From: Bacillota bacterium
GTDB taxonomy: Bacteria; Bacillota; Clostridia; Oscillospirales; Ruminococcaceae
Direction: 5' to 3'
Assembly: GCA_023421245.1 (NCBI GenBank)
Contig: JAEZTV010000009.1
Span: forward strand, 1 to 64,000
Length of the DNA stretch: 64,000 bases
This document shows, piece after piece, positions 23,671 through 32,636 of this stretch. Position numbers and translations under genes: made by a program. Each line of letters begins with the position of its first letter. The stretch's first letter is position 1. Under the pieces are notes generated by a model, which saw only the letters and a list, made by a program, of their open reading frames with translations, did not search any database and had not been told where the DNA came from.

Positions 23671-26433
23671 ATGGCGATAGCAAAGATGAAGCTTATTAAC
23701 ATCGATGGGGATATCAAACAGCTTGATGCTGCCGTGCTCAAGTGCTCGTATGGAAACAACTTTCATCCCGAGCAGGCATCTATGTATTACGAAAGCATGG
23801 GAGCGCTTCCCACCTATAACGAGGAAAACCCCTACACAGAGCTGATGCGCAAGATAACCGAGATAGGCGCACGGGCAGGATTTGAACTTTCTGCAGAAGA
23901 CGCACAGGGCTACAATGCCTTTACGCTCGACTACATCCAGAACCTTGCCGCGAAGATAACCGCCATCAAGGCGCATGCCGGCGAAATACGGGCTATGGTA
24001 GAGCGGATTGAGGAGAAGGAGATTGAAAAAAGCGATATCTTTCAGTCGGCTACCGTAAAATACCGCTTTGGCCGCATGCCGATTAAAAATTACAAGAAGA
24101 TTAAATCGGGCACGGGCAAAAACTATATCTTCTACCCGCTGCAATCGGATAAGTACTTTGAGTGGGGAGTATACATTACCGCGGCAAGTGCGGTGGCGCT
24201 GGTGGACCGCTATTTCTTCGCCCATAACTTTGAGCGCATTGGCGTGCCGCGTGATATTTTTATCGACCCCGAGGGCTTTCGTAAGCGCAGGGGCAAAGCG
24301 GTGCGTGTTGACCGTGACCGGCTGCTCAAAAGCATGGAGCAGTTTGAGCGTGAGGTAATAGCGCTCAAAGAGCGAAAGAACGAGCTTTCCGAGCGCATTG
24401 CGCGCAACGAGCAGACGCTCATACAGCTTCACCACATTGAAGGGCTGAACATTCCGTTTGAGGAGATATTCTCATGCCAGTTTATTAAAATCCGCTTTGG
24501 AAGATTGCCGGTGGATAGCTACAACAAACTGTCCTACTACGATGACAAGCCGTTTATCTTCCTTTCGTTTAACAGTGACGAGCAATACCACTGGTGCGTT
24601 TACTTTGCGCCCACGCAGTCTGCCGCGGAATGCGATTCGGTGTTTCGGTCGCTGTATTTTGAACGACTGTATATTCCTGATACAATGCACGGTACACCCG
24701 GCCAGTCGCGCGCGCAGATTACCAAGATGCTGCACGAAGATAAAAGCGAGCTTGCCGATATTCTGGGTGAGCTTAAGGCGACGGTAAACCGCCGCAAGCT
24801 GTACTTTTATGAGATGTTCGCGCAGGTTAAATTCTTAAGCGATTCGTTTGAGATGCGCCGGTATATCTCGGTGTTTGACGATGTATTCCACATTGTGGGC
24901 TTTGTTCCGGAGAGGGAGGCCGAGGCCTTTAAAAAGAGCTTTGATGAGCTGCCCGGTGTTTCGGCAACCATTAAGCCGGTGGAAAGCGATACGCGCTTTA
25001 CGCCGCCCACCAAGCTGAAAAACAACCGCTTTTTCCAGCCGTTTGAGATGTTTGTGGATATGTTCGGGTTACCGTCGTATCGGGATATTGATCCCACGGT
25101 TTTTGTGGGCATTACCTATACGCTGCTGTTTGGATTAATGTTTGGCGATGTAGGGCAAGGCTTATGTATTGCGCTCATCGGCTTAATCATGTGGAAAACA
25201 AAGCGGATGACGCTTGGCAGAATTTTTGTGCGTATTGGTTTTTCTTCGGCGCTCTTCGGTGTGTTGTATGGATCGGTGTTTGGCTACGAGCATCTGCTTG
25301 ACCCGTTTTACCAAACGGTATTCGGTCTGCACGAAAAGCCGATTGAGCTGCTGGCGCCCGAGATGACCAACGTTGTGCTGCTTGGCGCCGTAGGCATTGG
25401 CGTTGTGCTTATTGTAATTGTTATTCTGATTAATATCATTATGGGCATCAAACAAAGAGATGTTTCGCGTGCACTGCTCAGCCAAAACGGCATTGCTGGT
25501 GTTGTGCTGTACTGTACGGTGCTTGTGGGCGTTGTGCTCAACCTGTTGTACGGCATCAGCATCTTTAACCCAGTTGTCGTCCTTTTGGGCATCGTGCTGC
25601 CGGTGCTGCTTATCTTTTTGCGGCATCCCATTGCAAAGTGGCTGAAAAAAGGCAGCGGCAAGCCGCGCGCCAAAAAAGCAAAGGCGGAAGATGCGCCGGT
25701 GTCGGTGTGCCGTTCCCTGCGCGGGGAGGATATCAACACCCCCATCCGCCGGATTCTTGACTGCACGTATCTCACGGCGCGTTTTGGCAGACTGCCGCAA
25801 GCAAGCTTTGATAAGCTGCATTATTATGATGAGCGCCTGTTTATTTTTTACATCACCGAGCAGGATGATGAATACTACTGGGGCATCTATTTTGCACCCG
25901 CTGACTCCGTTCGTGAAACCGACGCGGTATTTAACTCGCTGTATTTTGAGCGCCTGCGCCTGCCGACCGATCTGGAAGAGCTTACGGACGAAACGCTAGC
26001 AGACATCGGCCGTTTGATGGAGATTGGCATTGCCGAGGCGAAAAGGGCGAGCGCGCATCTTGAGAAAAAGACGGAGAAAAGTGAAGAGAGCCTAGGCTCC
26101 CTTATCATCGAATACTTCTTTGAAATGTTTGAAGTTGCGCTCAGCTTTGTTACCAACACAATGTCTTTCCTTCGTGTCGGCGGTTTTATTCTAAGCCATG
26201 CAGGCATGATGGCGGTGGTAATGACGCTGGCAGCAATGGCAGAGGGAGGGGCATCCCTTGTTGTGGTTATTATCGGTAACGCCTTTGTTATGGCATTGGA
26301 GGGCCTTATCGTAGGGATTCAGGTGCTGAGGCTTGAATTTTATGAGATGTTCAGCCGCTTCTTTGAGGGCGACGGTAAGGCGTTTACCCCAATTACTGTA
26401 GGTGTAACCACAAGAGAAAACAACAGGGCGTAA
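23671..26433 (+). CDS. ntpI: V-type ATPase subunit I, enlarged, with three repeat modules
   Basis: Membrane stator subunit that forms the ion half-channels. At 920 residues it is longer than the roughly 650 usual in bacteria. The N-terminal cytosolic half has two copies of a ~65-residue module of the form RFGR-P ... YYD ... W-VYF ... SLYFER-P at about 128-193 and 271-336, separated by a coiled coil. The membrane half starts at about 475 (YTLLFGLMFGDVGQGL). A third module copy (701-766) sits in a loop between membrane helices. Near the end is FLRVGGFILSHAGMMAVV, carrying the essential buried Arg of the family, then QVLRLEFYEMFSRFFEGDGKAFTP. Identity is secure; the third copy is unusual. Confidence 0.93.
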   Translation: MAIAKMKLINIDGDIKQLDAAVLKCSYGNNFHPEQASMYYESMGALPTYNEENPYTELMRKITEIGARAGFELSAEDAQGYNAFTLDYIQNLAAKITAIKAHAGEIRAMVERIEEKEIEKSDIFQSATVKYRFGRMPIKNYKKIKSGTGKNYIFYPLQSDKYFEWGVYITAASAVALVDRYFFAHNFERIGVPRDIFIDPEGFRKRRGKAVRVDRDRLLKSMEQFEREVIALKERKNELSERIARNEQTLIQLHHIEGLNIPFEEIFSCQFIKIRFGRLPVDSYNKLSYYDDKPFIFLSFNSDEQYHWCVYFAPTQSAAECDSVFRSLYFERLYIPDTMHGTPGQSRAQITKMLHEDKSELADILGELKATVNRRKLYFYEMFAQVKFLSDSFEMRRYISVFDDVFHIVGFVPEREAEAFKKSFDELPGVSATIKPVESDTRFTPPTKLKNNRFFQPFEMFVDMFGLPSYRDIDPTVFVGITYTLLFGLMFGDVGQGLCIALIGLIMWKTKRMTLGRIFVRIGFSSALFGVLYGSVFGYEHLLDPFYQTVFGLHEKPIELLAPEMTNVVLLGAVGIGVVLIVIVILINIIMGIKQRDVSRALLSQNGIAGVVLYCTVLVGVVLNLLYGISIFNPVVVLLGIVLPVLLIFLRHPIAKWLKKGSGKPRAKKAKAEDAPVSVCRSLRGEDINTPIRRILDCTYLTARFGRLPQASFDKLHYYDERLFIFYITEQDDEYYWGIYFAPADSVRETDAVFNSLYFERLRLPTDLEELTDETLADIGRLMEIGIAEAKRASAHLEKKTEKSEESLGSLIIEYFFEMFEVALSFVTNTMSFLRVGGFILSHAGMMAVVMTLAAMAEGGASLVVVIIGNAFVMALEGLIVGIQVLRLEFYEMFSRFFEGDGKAFTPITVGVTTRENNRA

Positions 26434-26507
26434 TTTTGAGGAGAAGAGCTCCTTGTTTAACCGGATAGATAGTTAATCTGTGCACAATTGTTGAGGAGGA
26501 AATTATA

Positions 26508-26951
26508 ATGAATATGCTGTTTTATCTTCTGCCGCTTGCTGCGGTCGTACTGCTGTTTATGCCCCTTGTTCCTGTTTATACCGGTGTGACCACCGGTGTA
26601 AAGGCCAAACGCGCGGTGCTGTTTCATATTGCCGCATTCTTTGGCGTTTGCCTGCTTGCCATTTTGTTCCCCGCGGGCGGAATGCTCAGCGCGGCCGAGA
26701 CCGCCGAAGCCGCTGTCGCGGCAACGGGCGCAAGCCCTGCCGGTATGGGCTTTTTGGCGGCGGCACTTGTAACCGGTCTTTCCGCCATTGGCGCGGGTAT
26801 TGCGGTTGCCGCGGCGGCACCTGCCGCAATCGGCGCGTTTTCAGAGGACCCCAAGGCGTTCGGTAAGGCGCTGATCTTCGTGGCATTGGGTGAAGGTGTT
26901 GCGCTGTACGGCCTGCTGATCTCTATCCTGATTCTAAACAAAATTCCGTAA
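26508..26951 (+). CDS. ntpK: V-type ATPase subunit K (proteolipid c-ring)
   Basis: Rotor-ring subunit carrying the transported ion. The 147 residues begin with an extra hydrophobic helix pair (LPLAAVVLLFMPLVPVY, HIAAFFGVCLLAILF), followed by a classic proteolipid hairpin: GFLAAALVTGLSAIGAGIAV, the polar loop GAFSEDPKAFGKA and IFVALGEGVALYGLLISILIL with the ion-binding Glu in ALGEGVA. The hairpin contains no Gln, unlike known Na+-binding rings, so proton coupling is more likely (inference). A strong GAGGAGG site precedes the ATG. Confidence 0.92.
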   Translation: MNMLFYLLPLAAVVLLFMPLVPVYTGVTTGVKAKRAVLFHIAAFFGVCLLAILFPAGGMLSAAETAEAAVAATGASPAGMGFLAAALVTGLSAIGAGIAVAAAAPAAIGAFSEDPKAFGKALIFVALGEGVALYGLLISILILNKIP

Positions 26952-27019
26952 AGTAATATTTACAGAATACAATACCATTTGTAATCAAAGGACCGACGGG
27001 GCGGAAGGAAGGCGAGGCC

Positions 27020-27328
27020 ATGAAATTTTTTGTAATCAGCGATAACGTCGACACCTTTCTGGGGCTGCGTCTTGCAGGCATGGAGGGCGTGGTGGTGCAC
27101 CGGCCCGAAGAGGTGGAGGAGCATTTGCAAAAGGCGGCGGATGACCCCGAGGTGGGGGTTGTGCTTATGACCGAAACGCTGCTGTCGCTCTGCCCGGAGC
27201 TTGTGTACAATATTAAGCTGGGCCGCCACCGTCCGCTGATTGCCACCGTGCCTGACCGTCACGGCGCAGGCGGTGTGGGCGACACCATCCGCCGGTATGT
27301 CAGTGAGGCGATCGGGTTGAAGCTGTAA
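27020..27328 (+). CDS. ntpG: V-type ATPase subunit F
   Basis: Small central-axle subunit that regulates the rotor. The 102 residues have the Rossmann-like pattern of the family: MKFFVISDNVDTFLGLRLAG at the start, GVVLMTETLLSLCPELV in the middle and PLIATVPDRHGAGG, then an amphipathic C-terminal helix. The ATG follows a GGAAGG site. It lies between subunits K and E. Confidence 0.9.
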   Translation: MKFFVISDNVDTFLGLRLAGMEGVVVHRPEEVEEHLQKAADDPEVGVVLMTETLLSLCPELVYNIKLGRHRPLIATVPDRHGAGGVGDTIRRYVSEAIGLKL

Positions 27329-27368
27329 CCCGAAGTGAGAGATAAAACTACCATAGGAGGTGGTCGAT

Positions 27369-27956
27369 TTGGTAATACTGGATGAAAAGCTAAAGCTCAT
27401 AGAACAGGCGATCTTAGAACAGGCGGCTCAAAAATCGCAGGAGATATTCGACGCGATGGACGCAATCAAGCAGGAGCAGATTGCACTTAGCGAAAACGCG
27501 GCGCTCTCTACGGCGTACGAGATGATTCAGGACGAGGTGTCGGATATTACCACCGATTCTGCGCGAGAGCTTTCGCAGATGCGTTTAAAACAAAAGCAGG
27601 AGCATCTTGCAAAGCGAGCACAGTATGAAAAAAACGTATTTGACGCCGTGCGAACAAGGCTGAAGGAATATACTGCGTCGCCTGCGTATGTGCAGTACCT
27701 GCAGCATGCGGCGGTACGGCTTACCAAAGAGTACCAGGGCAGGGCAGTTACGCTGGCTCTGTGCACCGATGACCGAGCCCATGAAACTGTGGTACGGGAG
27801 AGCTTTGGCGCACCGTGCGAGATTGTATTTACCGACGAGATTGCCCTTGGCGGAATTATGCTCAAGGATAACAATGGCGGGTTTGTGATTGACCTGACCC
27901 TTGATACCCGTCTTTTGGACCAGCACGATTGGTTCTACCACAACTGTAAGCTGTAG
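27369..27956 (+). CDS. ntpE: V-type ATPase subunit E
   Basis: Peripheral-stalk subunit that ties the catalytic head to subunit I. The 195 residues divide into a long N-terminal helix (about 1-95, ending RLKQKQEHLAKRAQYEKNVFDAVRTRL) and a compact C-terminal head (GGIMLKDNNGGFVIDLTLDTRL). TTG 27369 is chosen because AGGAGG at 27355-27360 lies 8 bases upstream; the GTG at 27360 overlaps that site and cannot be the start. Confidence 0.9.
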   Translation: MVILDEKLKLIEQAILEQAAQKSQEIFDAMDAIKQEQIALSENAALSTAYEMIQDEVSDITTDSARELSQMRLKQKQEHLAKRAQYEKNVFDAVRTRLKEYTASPAYVQYLQHAAVRLTKEYQGRAVTLALCTDDRAHETVVRESFGAPCEIVFTDEIALGGIMLKDNNGGFVIDLTLDTRLLDQHDWFYHNCKL

Positions 27957-28036
27957 GAACTATTGCATAAGGCGCGTACAGCTTACAAGCACACGTTTTG
28001 CAGGCGCCAATCCCATCTGAAAGGGATGAACCGTTC

Positions 28037-29785
28037 TTGAACAATGTAATCTATTCTATCAACGGTCCTGTTGTGACCGTAAGAAACACCACCGATTTCT
28101 CGATGCTTGAGATGGTGCATGTAGGCAACAAGCGCCTTGTGGGTGAGGTGATTGCGATTACAAGTGACGCAACCACCATACAGGTATACGAGGTAACCAC
28201 AGGGCTTTGCCCCGGCGAGCCGGTTTATCCCAGCGGCAGCCCCATGAGCGTTACCCTGGGGCCGGGTATTTTGTCCAACATCTTTGACGGCATTGAGCGG
28301 CCGCTGTATGAGATTGAGCGCCGCACCGGTGCGTTTATCGGCGAGGGCATAAACGTTCCCTCACTGGATGAAGTGCGCCGTTGGGCCGTTACGGTTACGG
28401 CAAAGATCGGCGGGCAGCTCACAGGCGGGCAGGTGTACGCCGTGTGTGAGGAGACCCCGGTGGTCCAGCACCGCATGATGGTGCCGCCGGACATATCGGG
28501 AACTGTAACATGGGTTGCTGAAAACGGCGAGTATACCATCAATGACGCCATTATAAGGCTTGCGGACGAACAGGGCGGTGAGCATGAACTGACCCTCTGC
28601 CAGCGGTGGCCGATCCGCATCGCGCGTCCGGCAAAGGAGCGACTGCCCATTACAAAGCCGCTGATTACCGGCCAGCGCGTGATTGATACGTTGTTCCCCA
28701 TCGCCAAGGGCGGTACGGCAGCGGTGCCGGGCGGCTTTGGCACGGGTAAAACAATGACGCAGCACCAGCTTGCCAAGTGGTGCGATGCCGACATCATTGT
28801 ATACGTCGGCTGCGGAGAGCGCGGCAACGAGATGACGCAGGTGCTTGAGGAGTTCTCGGAGCTTATTGACCCGCGCACCGGCAAGGCGCTTACCGACCGC
28901 ACCGTGCTCATTGCAAACACCTCTAACATGCCGGTAGCGGCGCGCGAGGCGTCAATCTACACCGGCATTACCCTTGCGGAATACTACCGCGATATGGGGT
29001 ACCATGTGGCGGTAATGGCAGACTCTACCTCGCGTTGGGCTGAGGCGCTGCGTGAGATTTCGGGGCGTCTTGAAGAGATGCCCGCCGAGGAAGGCTTTCC
29101 CGCCTACCTGCCATCACGCCTTTCGCAGTTTTATGAGCGCGCGGGCGAGATGGTAACGCTTTCGGGTGACGTTGGCTCGGTGTCGGTGATTGGTGCGGTA
29201 TCGCCGCAGGGCGCGGATTTTTCCGAGCCTGTGACACAGAACACCAAGCGGTTTGTACGCTGCTTTTGGGCGTTGGATAAATCGCTTGCCTATGCGCGCC
29301 ACTATGCCGCGATTAACTGGACGACAAGCTACAGTGAGTATGTAGAGGATCTGGCGCACTGGTATGCGCAAAACGTAGACCGCAGCTTTCTTAAGCGCAG
29401 GCAGGAGATTGCAACGGTGCTGCAGGAGGAAAGCAAGCTGCTTGAGATTGTTAAGCTGATTGGCGCGGACGTCCTGCCCGATGACCAAAAGCTGGTTATT
29501 GAGATTGCGCGTGTGATTCGTGTTGGCTTTTTGCAGCAAAACGCCTTTCACAAAGAGGATACCTACGTGCCGCTTACAAAGCAGCTGAAGATGATGGAGG
29601 TTATTTTATACCTCTACCACCAGGCGCACGCCCTTGTGCTGAAAGGTATTCCCGTTCGCCTTGTGGCGGAGACCGGAATATTTGAAACGCTTATTAAGAT
29701 GAAATATGAGATACCCAACGACAGGCTACAGATGTTTGAGGACTACTACACAAGCATTGACAGCGCATTGCGCAGCATTAAGTAA
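28037..29785 (+). CDS. ntpA: V-type ATPase catalytic subunit A
   Basis: Catalytic ATP-hydrolysing subunit. The 582 residues include the beta-barrel start MNNVIYSINGPVVTVRN, the A-subunit-specific insert (GGQLTGGQVYAVCEETPVV region), the P-loop GGFGTGKTMTQHQL, catalytic Glu in VGCGERGNEMTQVL, and MADSTSRWAEALREISGRLEEMP. TTG 28037 is supported by AAAGGGATG about 9 bases upstream and gives the usual N-terminus. Followed 28 bp later by subunit B. Confidence 0.97.
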   Translation: MNNVIYSINGPVVTVRNTTDFSMLEMVHVGNKRLVGEVIAITSDATTIQVYEVTTGLCPGEPVYPSGSPMSVTLGPGILSNIFDGIERPLYEIERRTGAFIGEGINVPSLDEVRRWAVTVTAKIGGQLTGGQVYAVCEETPVVQHRMMVPPDISGTVTWVAENGEYTINDAIIRLADEQGGEHELTLCQRWPIRIARPAKERLPITKPLITGQRVIDTLFPIAKGGTAAVPGGFGTGKTMTQHQLAKWCDADIIVYVGCGERGNEMTQVLEEFSELIDPRTGKALTDRTVLIANTSNMPVAAREASIYTGITLAEYYRDMGYHVAVMADSTSRWAEALREISGRLEEMPAEEGFPAYLPSRLSQFYERAGEMVTLSGDVGSVSVIGAVSPQGADFSEPVTQNTKRFVRCFWALDKSLAYARHYAAINWTTSYSEYVEDLAHWYAQNVDRSFLKRRQEIATVLQEESKLLEIVKLIGADVLPDDQKLVIEIARVIRVGFLQQNAFHKEDTYVPLTKQLKMMEVILYLYHQAHALVLKGIPVRLVAETGIFETLIKMKYEIPNDRLQMFEDYYTSIDSALRSIK

Positions 29786-29813
29786 TGCCGCTGCAAAAAA
29801 GGAAGATGATACT

Positions 29814-31217
29814 ATGAACACCCAATTAACAGGGCTTAGCGAGATTAATGGACCGCTTGTCGTGCTCGACAACATCCCTTCGGTCAGCTTTGATGAGATT
29901 GTGCAGATTAAGCTTGCCGGCGGCGAAACGCGCACGGGGCGCGTTGTGCAGATAGACGGACACCGCGCGGTTATACAGGTGTTCGAGGGCACACATGGCA
30001 TTTCACTCACCAATACCACCACCCGCCTGACCGGCCACCCGATGGAACTGCCTGTTTCGCGAGAGCTGCTCGGGCGCATCTTCAACGGCGTGGGCCGCCC
30101 CATTGACGGCTTGGGCGAGATTTATTATGACACGAAGCTCGATATCAACGGCAAGCCCCTAAACCCCGTATCGCGCGTCTACCCGCGCAACTATATCCGT
30201 ACCGGCATCTCGTCAATTGACGCGCTGATTACACTCATTCGCGGTCAAAAGCTGCCCATATTTTCCGGCTCGGGCATGAGCCACAACAAGCTTGCCGTGC
30301 AGATTGTGCGTCAGGCACAGATTGCCGAGCGGGAAAATGCGGAGTTTGGCATTGTGTTTGCCGCCATGGGCGTTAAAAACGACGTTGCCGACTACTTCCG
30401 CCGTCAGTTTGAGGGGAGCGGAGTGCTTGAGAAGGTTGTGATGTTCTTAAACCTCTCAAACGATCCCATTATCGAGCGTATTCTCACCCCGCGCTGTGCA
30501 CTGACCGCCGCGGAATACCTTGCGTATGAGCATGGAATGCACATCCTGGTTATCCTTACCGATATGACCTCCTATGCCGAGGCGCTGCGTGAATTCTCCT
30601 CTTCCAAGGGTGAGATTCCCGGGCGTAAGGGCTACCCGGGCTACCTGTACTCCGACCTTGCGTCGCTGTACGAGCGCGCGGGCATTGTAAAGGGCAAGGG
30701 CGGGTCGGTTACGCAGATCCCCATCCTCACGATGCCAAACGACGACATCACACATCCGGTGCCCGACCTTACCGGATATATTACCGAAGGCCAGATTGTA
30801 CTCGACCGCACGCTTGACCAATCGGGCGTATATCCGCCCATTGCGGTGCTGCCGTCGCTGTCGCGTCTGATGAAGGATGGCATTGGCGCAGGCTACACCC
30901 GCGAGGATCATTCGGCGGTTGCCAACCAGCTGTTTGCAAGCTATGCCAGAGTGCAGGATGCGCGTGCGCTTGCATCGGTAATCGGCGAAGAGGAGCTTTC
31001 GCCGGTCGATAAGCAGTATATGAAGTTTGGCAAACAGTTTGAAGAACACTTTATCACGCAGCGCTTTGATGAAAACCGCACCATCGAACAGACCCTGACT
31101 CTGGGCTGGAAGCTGCTTTCGCTGCTGCCGCGCGAGGAGCTTGACCGTCTGGATAACGAGATGGTGGAGCAATACCTTGTAAAAGACGCGGGATATGATT
31201 TTCGAGGTGATGACTGA
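29814..31217 (+). CDS. ntpB: V-type ATPase subunit B
   Basis: Non-catalytic nucleotide-site subunit alternating with A in the head. The 467 residues show EINGPLVVLDNI at the start, the degenerate P-loop region PIFSGSGMSHNKLAVQI (no GKT), VFAAMGVKNDVADYFRRQF, and TDMTSYAEALREFSSSKGEIPGRKGYPGYLYSDLASLYERAG. ATG 29814 has AAAAAGGAAG upstream. The stop TGA overlaps the start ATG of subunit D by one base. Confidence 0.97.
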   Translation: MNTQLTGLSEINGPLVVLDNIPSVSFDEIVQIKLAGGETRTGRVVQIDGHRAVIQVFEGTHGISLTNTTTRLTGHPMELPVSRELLGRIFNGVGRPIDGLGEIYYDTKLDINGKPLNPVSRVYPRNYIRTGISSIDALITLIRGQKLPIFSGSGMSHNKLAVQIVRQAQIAERENAEFGIVFAAMGVKNDVADYFRRQFEGSGVLEKVVMFLNLSNDPIIERILTPRCALTAAEYLAYEHGMHILVILTDMTSYAEALREFSSSKGEIPGRKGYPGYLYSDLASLYERAGIVKGKGGSVTQIPILTMPNDDITHPVPDLTGYITEGQIVLDRTLDQSGVYPPIAVLPSLSRLMKDGIGAGYTREDHSAVANQLFASYARVQDARALASVIGEEELSPVDKQYMKFGKQFEEHFITQRFDENRTIEQTLTLGWKLLSLLPREELDRLDNEMVEQYLVKDAGYDFRGDD

Positions 31218-31891
31218 TGGCCGAGCAGGTTTTTCCAACTAAGGGCAATCTTATCGCCACCAAAAAATCGCTTGCGCTCTCGACGCTTGGGTTTGAGCTG
31301 CTCGACCGCAAGCGCAATATTCTGGTGCGTGAGATGATGCAGCTGATTGAAAAGGCCAACTCCATCGGGGAACAGATTGATAAGGCCTATACCGAGGCGT
31401 ACCGCTCTTTGCAGCTTGCAAATGTGGACATGGGCATTGTGGATAACGATGCCAGAGCAATTCCAATCTATCACGGGCTGGATATTCGCGTGCGAAGCGT
31501 TATGGGCGTGGAGATTCCGAGCATTGTGCTCGAGGAGGTAACGCTTAAGCCGCATTACGGTTTATACCAGACTACCTCACAGCTTGATGACGCATACAGC
31601 TCGTTTACAAACCTTTTGCATCTGACCGCAACCCTTGCCGAGGTGGAAAACAGTGTGTACCGTCTTGCACAGGCCATTAAAAAGACGCAGCGCAGGGCAA
31701 ACTCGCTGAAAAACATCATCATCCCGCGCTTTCAAAGCACGGAGAAGTATATCTCGGATTACCTGGAGGAGAAGGAACGCGAGGAATTTTCGCGTCTTAA
31801 GGTTATCAAGAGAAAATCGGCACAGGCACAGCCCGATGCGCAGGGCGAAGATACCCCTGCAAATGCAAATCAAAACAACAACCTTGTGTAA
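31217..31891 (+). CDS. ntpD: V-type ATPase subunit D
   Basis: Rotor shaft subunit. The 224 residues form the expected long helical hairpin: N-terminal FPTKGNLIATKKSLALSTLGFELLDRKRNILVREMM and C-terminal RRANSLKNIIIPRFQSTEKYISDYLEEKEREEFSRLKVIKR, followed by a disordered acidic/Gln-Asn tail. It starts at ATG 31217 within the subunit B stop (TGATG), so translation is coupled. It ends the operon; its stop codon lies in the first arm of the terminator. Confidence 0.95.
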   Translation: MAEQVFPTKGNLIATKKSLALSTLGFELLDRKRNILVREMMQLIEKANSIGEQIDKAYTEAYRSLQLANVDMGIVDNDARAIPIYHGLDIRVRSVMGVEIPSIVLEEVTLKPHYGLYQTTSQLDDAYSSFTNLLHLTATLAEVENSVYRLAQAIKKTQRRANSLKNIIIPRFQSTEKYISDYLEEKEREEFSRLKVIKRKSAQAQPDAQGEDTPANANQNNNLV

Positions 31892-31925
31892 TGATTTCTA
31901 CGATTATTACACAAGGTTGTGTTTT
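31878..31925 (+). terminator. Terminator of the V-ATPase operon
   Basis: A perfect 15-bp stem, ACAACCTTGTGTAAT (31878-31892) with ATTACACAAGGTTGT (31906-31920), around a 13-base loop, then GTTTT. The 5' arm overlaps the ntpD stop codon. Confidence 0.8.
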
Positions 31926-32158
31926 GAAGGAGGGACGGCGGATCGTTTGCCTTGCGGCCTGCCAAGAACGTGCCTAGCAATGCGGCGTGTAAGGTAATGT
32001 TTATGTTCCAAACACAGGGGGCCCCTTATGACAAGCTGTAACCAAGCCGTAATATCCGCCTTAAATGCGAGGCAGGCGGCAAAGAATTGTGAAAGGAATG
32101 CAATAAAACAACCTGCACCGTGCACTAATTAAGTACCCGGATTGTAAACCTTTTGTTC

Positions 32159-32187
32159 TTGAACCGCCGGTCTCGTCGTGATATAGT
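32159..32187 (+). promoter_or_regulatory. Promoter of the small membrane protein gene
   Basis: TTGAAC (32159-32164) and TATAGT (32182-32187), 17-bp spacer. The rest of the 400-bp gap before the gene shows no other clear element; about 100 bases of untranslated leader follow the promoter. Confidence 0.65.
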
Positions 32188-32290
32188 TATGTAAACAGAT
32201 ACGAATTGGGTTCGGGCGTCGCTGCGAAGGCTTGCCGGACGGGAAAAAGTAATTGTACCATGCTGCGTGTGCATGGAAAGCGGGGTATGG

Positions 32291-32551
32291 ATGGAGAAAA
32301 ACACTAACATCAGTGAAGATTCATTTTCCGGTGACGGCATTTCGTCTGCAAAGGTAATTGCTATGCTGCTTTTAGGGGCAGTGGTATGCTATGTGCTTGC
32401 ACAGTGCGTGATGAACGGTATGTGGTTTGTGGCGCTGGGCGTAATAGCGCTCATGATATGCGCGGCATTCGGCGCACTGCTGATCTATTTCAGCCAAAGG
32501 ATTGCAGGACGTAAGGCGTTTGATATTACGGAGGAAACAAAGAAGCAGTAG
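32291..32551 (+). CDS. Small two-helix membrane protein
   Basis: Unrecognised 86-residue protein. A polar N-terminus (MEKNTNISEDSFSGDG) is followed by two hydrophobic helices (about 20-38, VIAMLLLGAVVCYVLAQCV, and 44-66, FVALGVIALMICAAFGALL) and a charged C-terminal tail ending ITEETKKQ. ATG 32291 is used; an upstream ATG at 32267 is in frame. It stands alone between the V-ATPase terminator and a bidirectional terminator, with its own promoter, so it is likely a real monocistronic gene. Function unknown. Confidence 0.6.
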   Translation: MEKNTNISEDSFSGDGISSAKVIAMLLLGAVVCYVLAQCVMNGMWFVALGVIALMICAAFGALLIYFSQRIAGRKAFDITEETKKQ

Positions 32552-32593
32552 TCCTGCTGCTTGATTTGAAGATAGTTTTTGTTGTTTTAGCAT

Positions 32594-32622
32594 AAGGCGG
32601 ACGCGTAAGCGTCCGCCTTTAT
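32594..32622. terminator. Bidirectional terminator
   Basis: AAGGCGGACGC (32594-32604) and GCGTCCGCCTT (32609-32619) around GTAA, with T-runs on both strands. It serves the small membrane gene and the convergent LCP-like gene. Confidence 0.85.
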
Positions 32623-32636
32623 CCGTTTTATGTCCG

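Noticed and set aside
31926..32290. c-di-GMP or other riboswitch before the small membrane gene
   Set aside because: The leader lacks the conserved cores of known aptamers that I could recognise.
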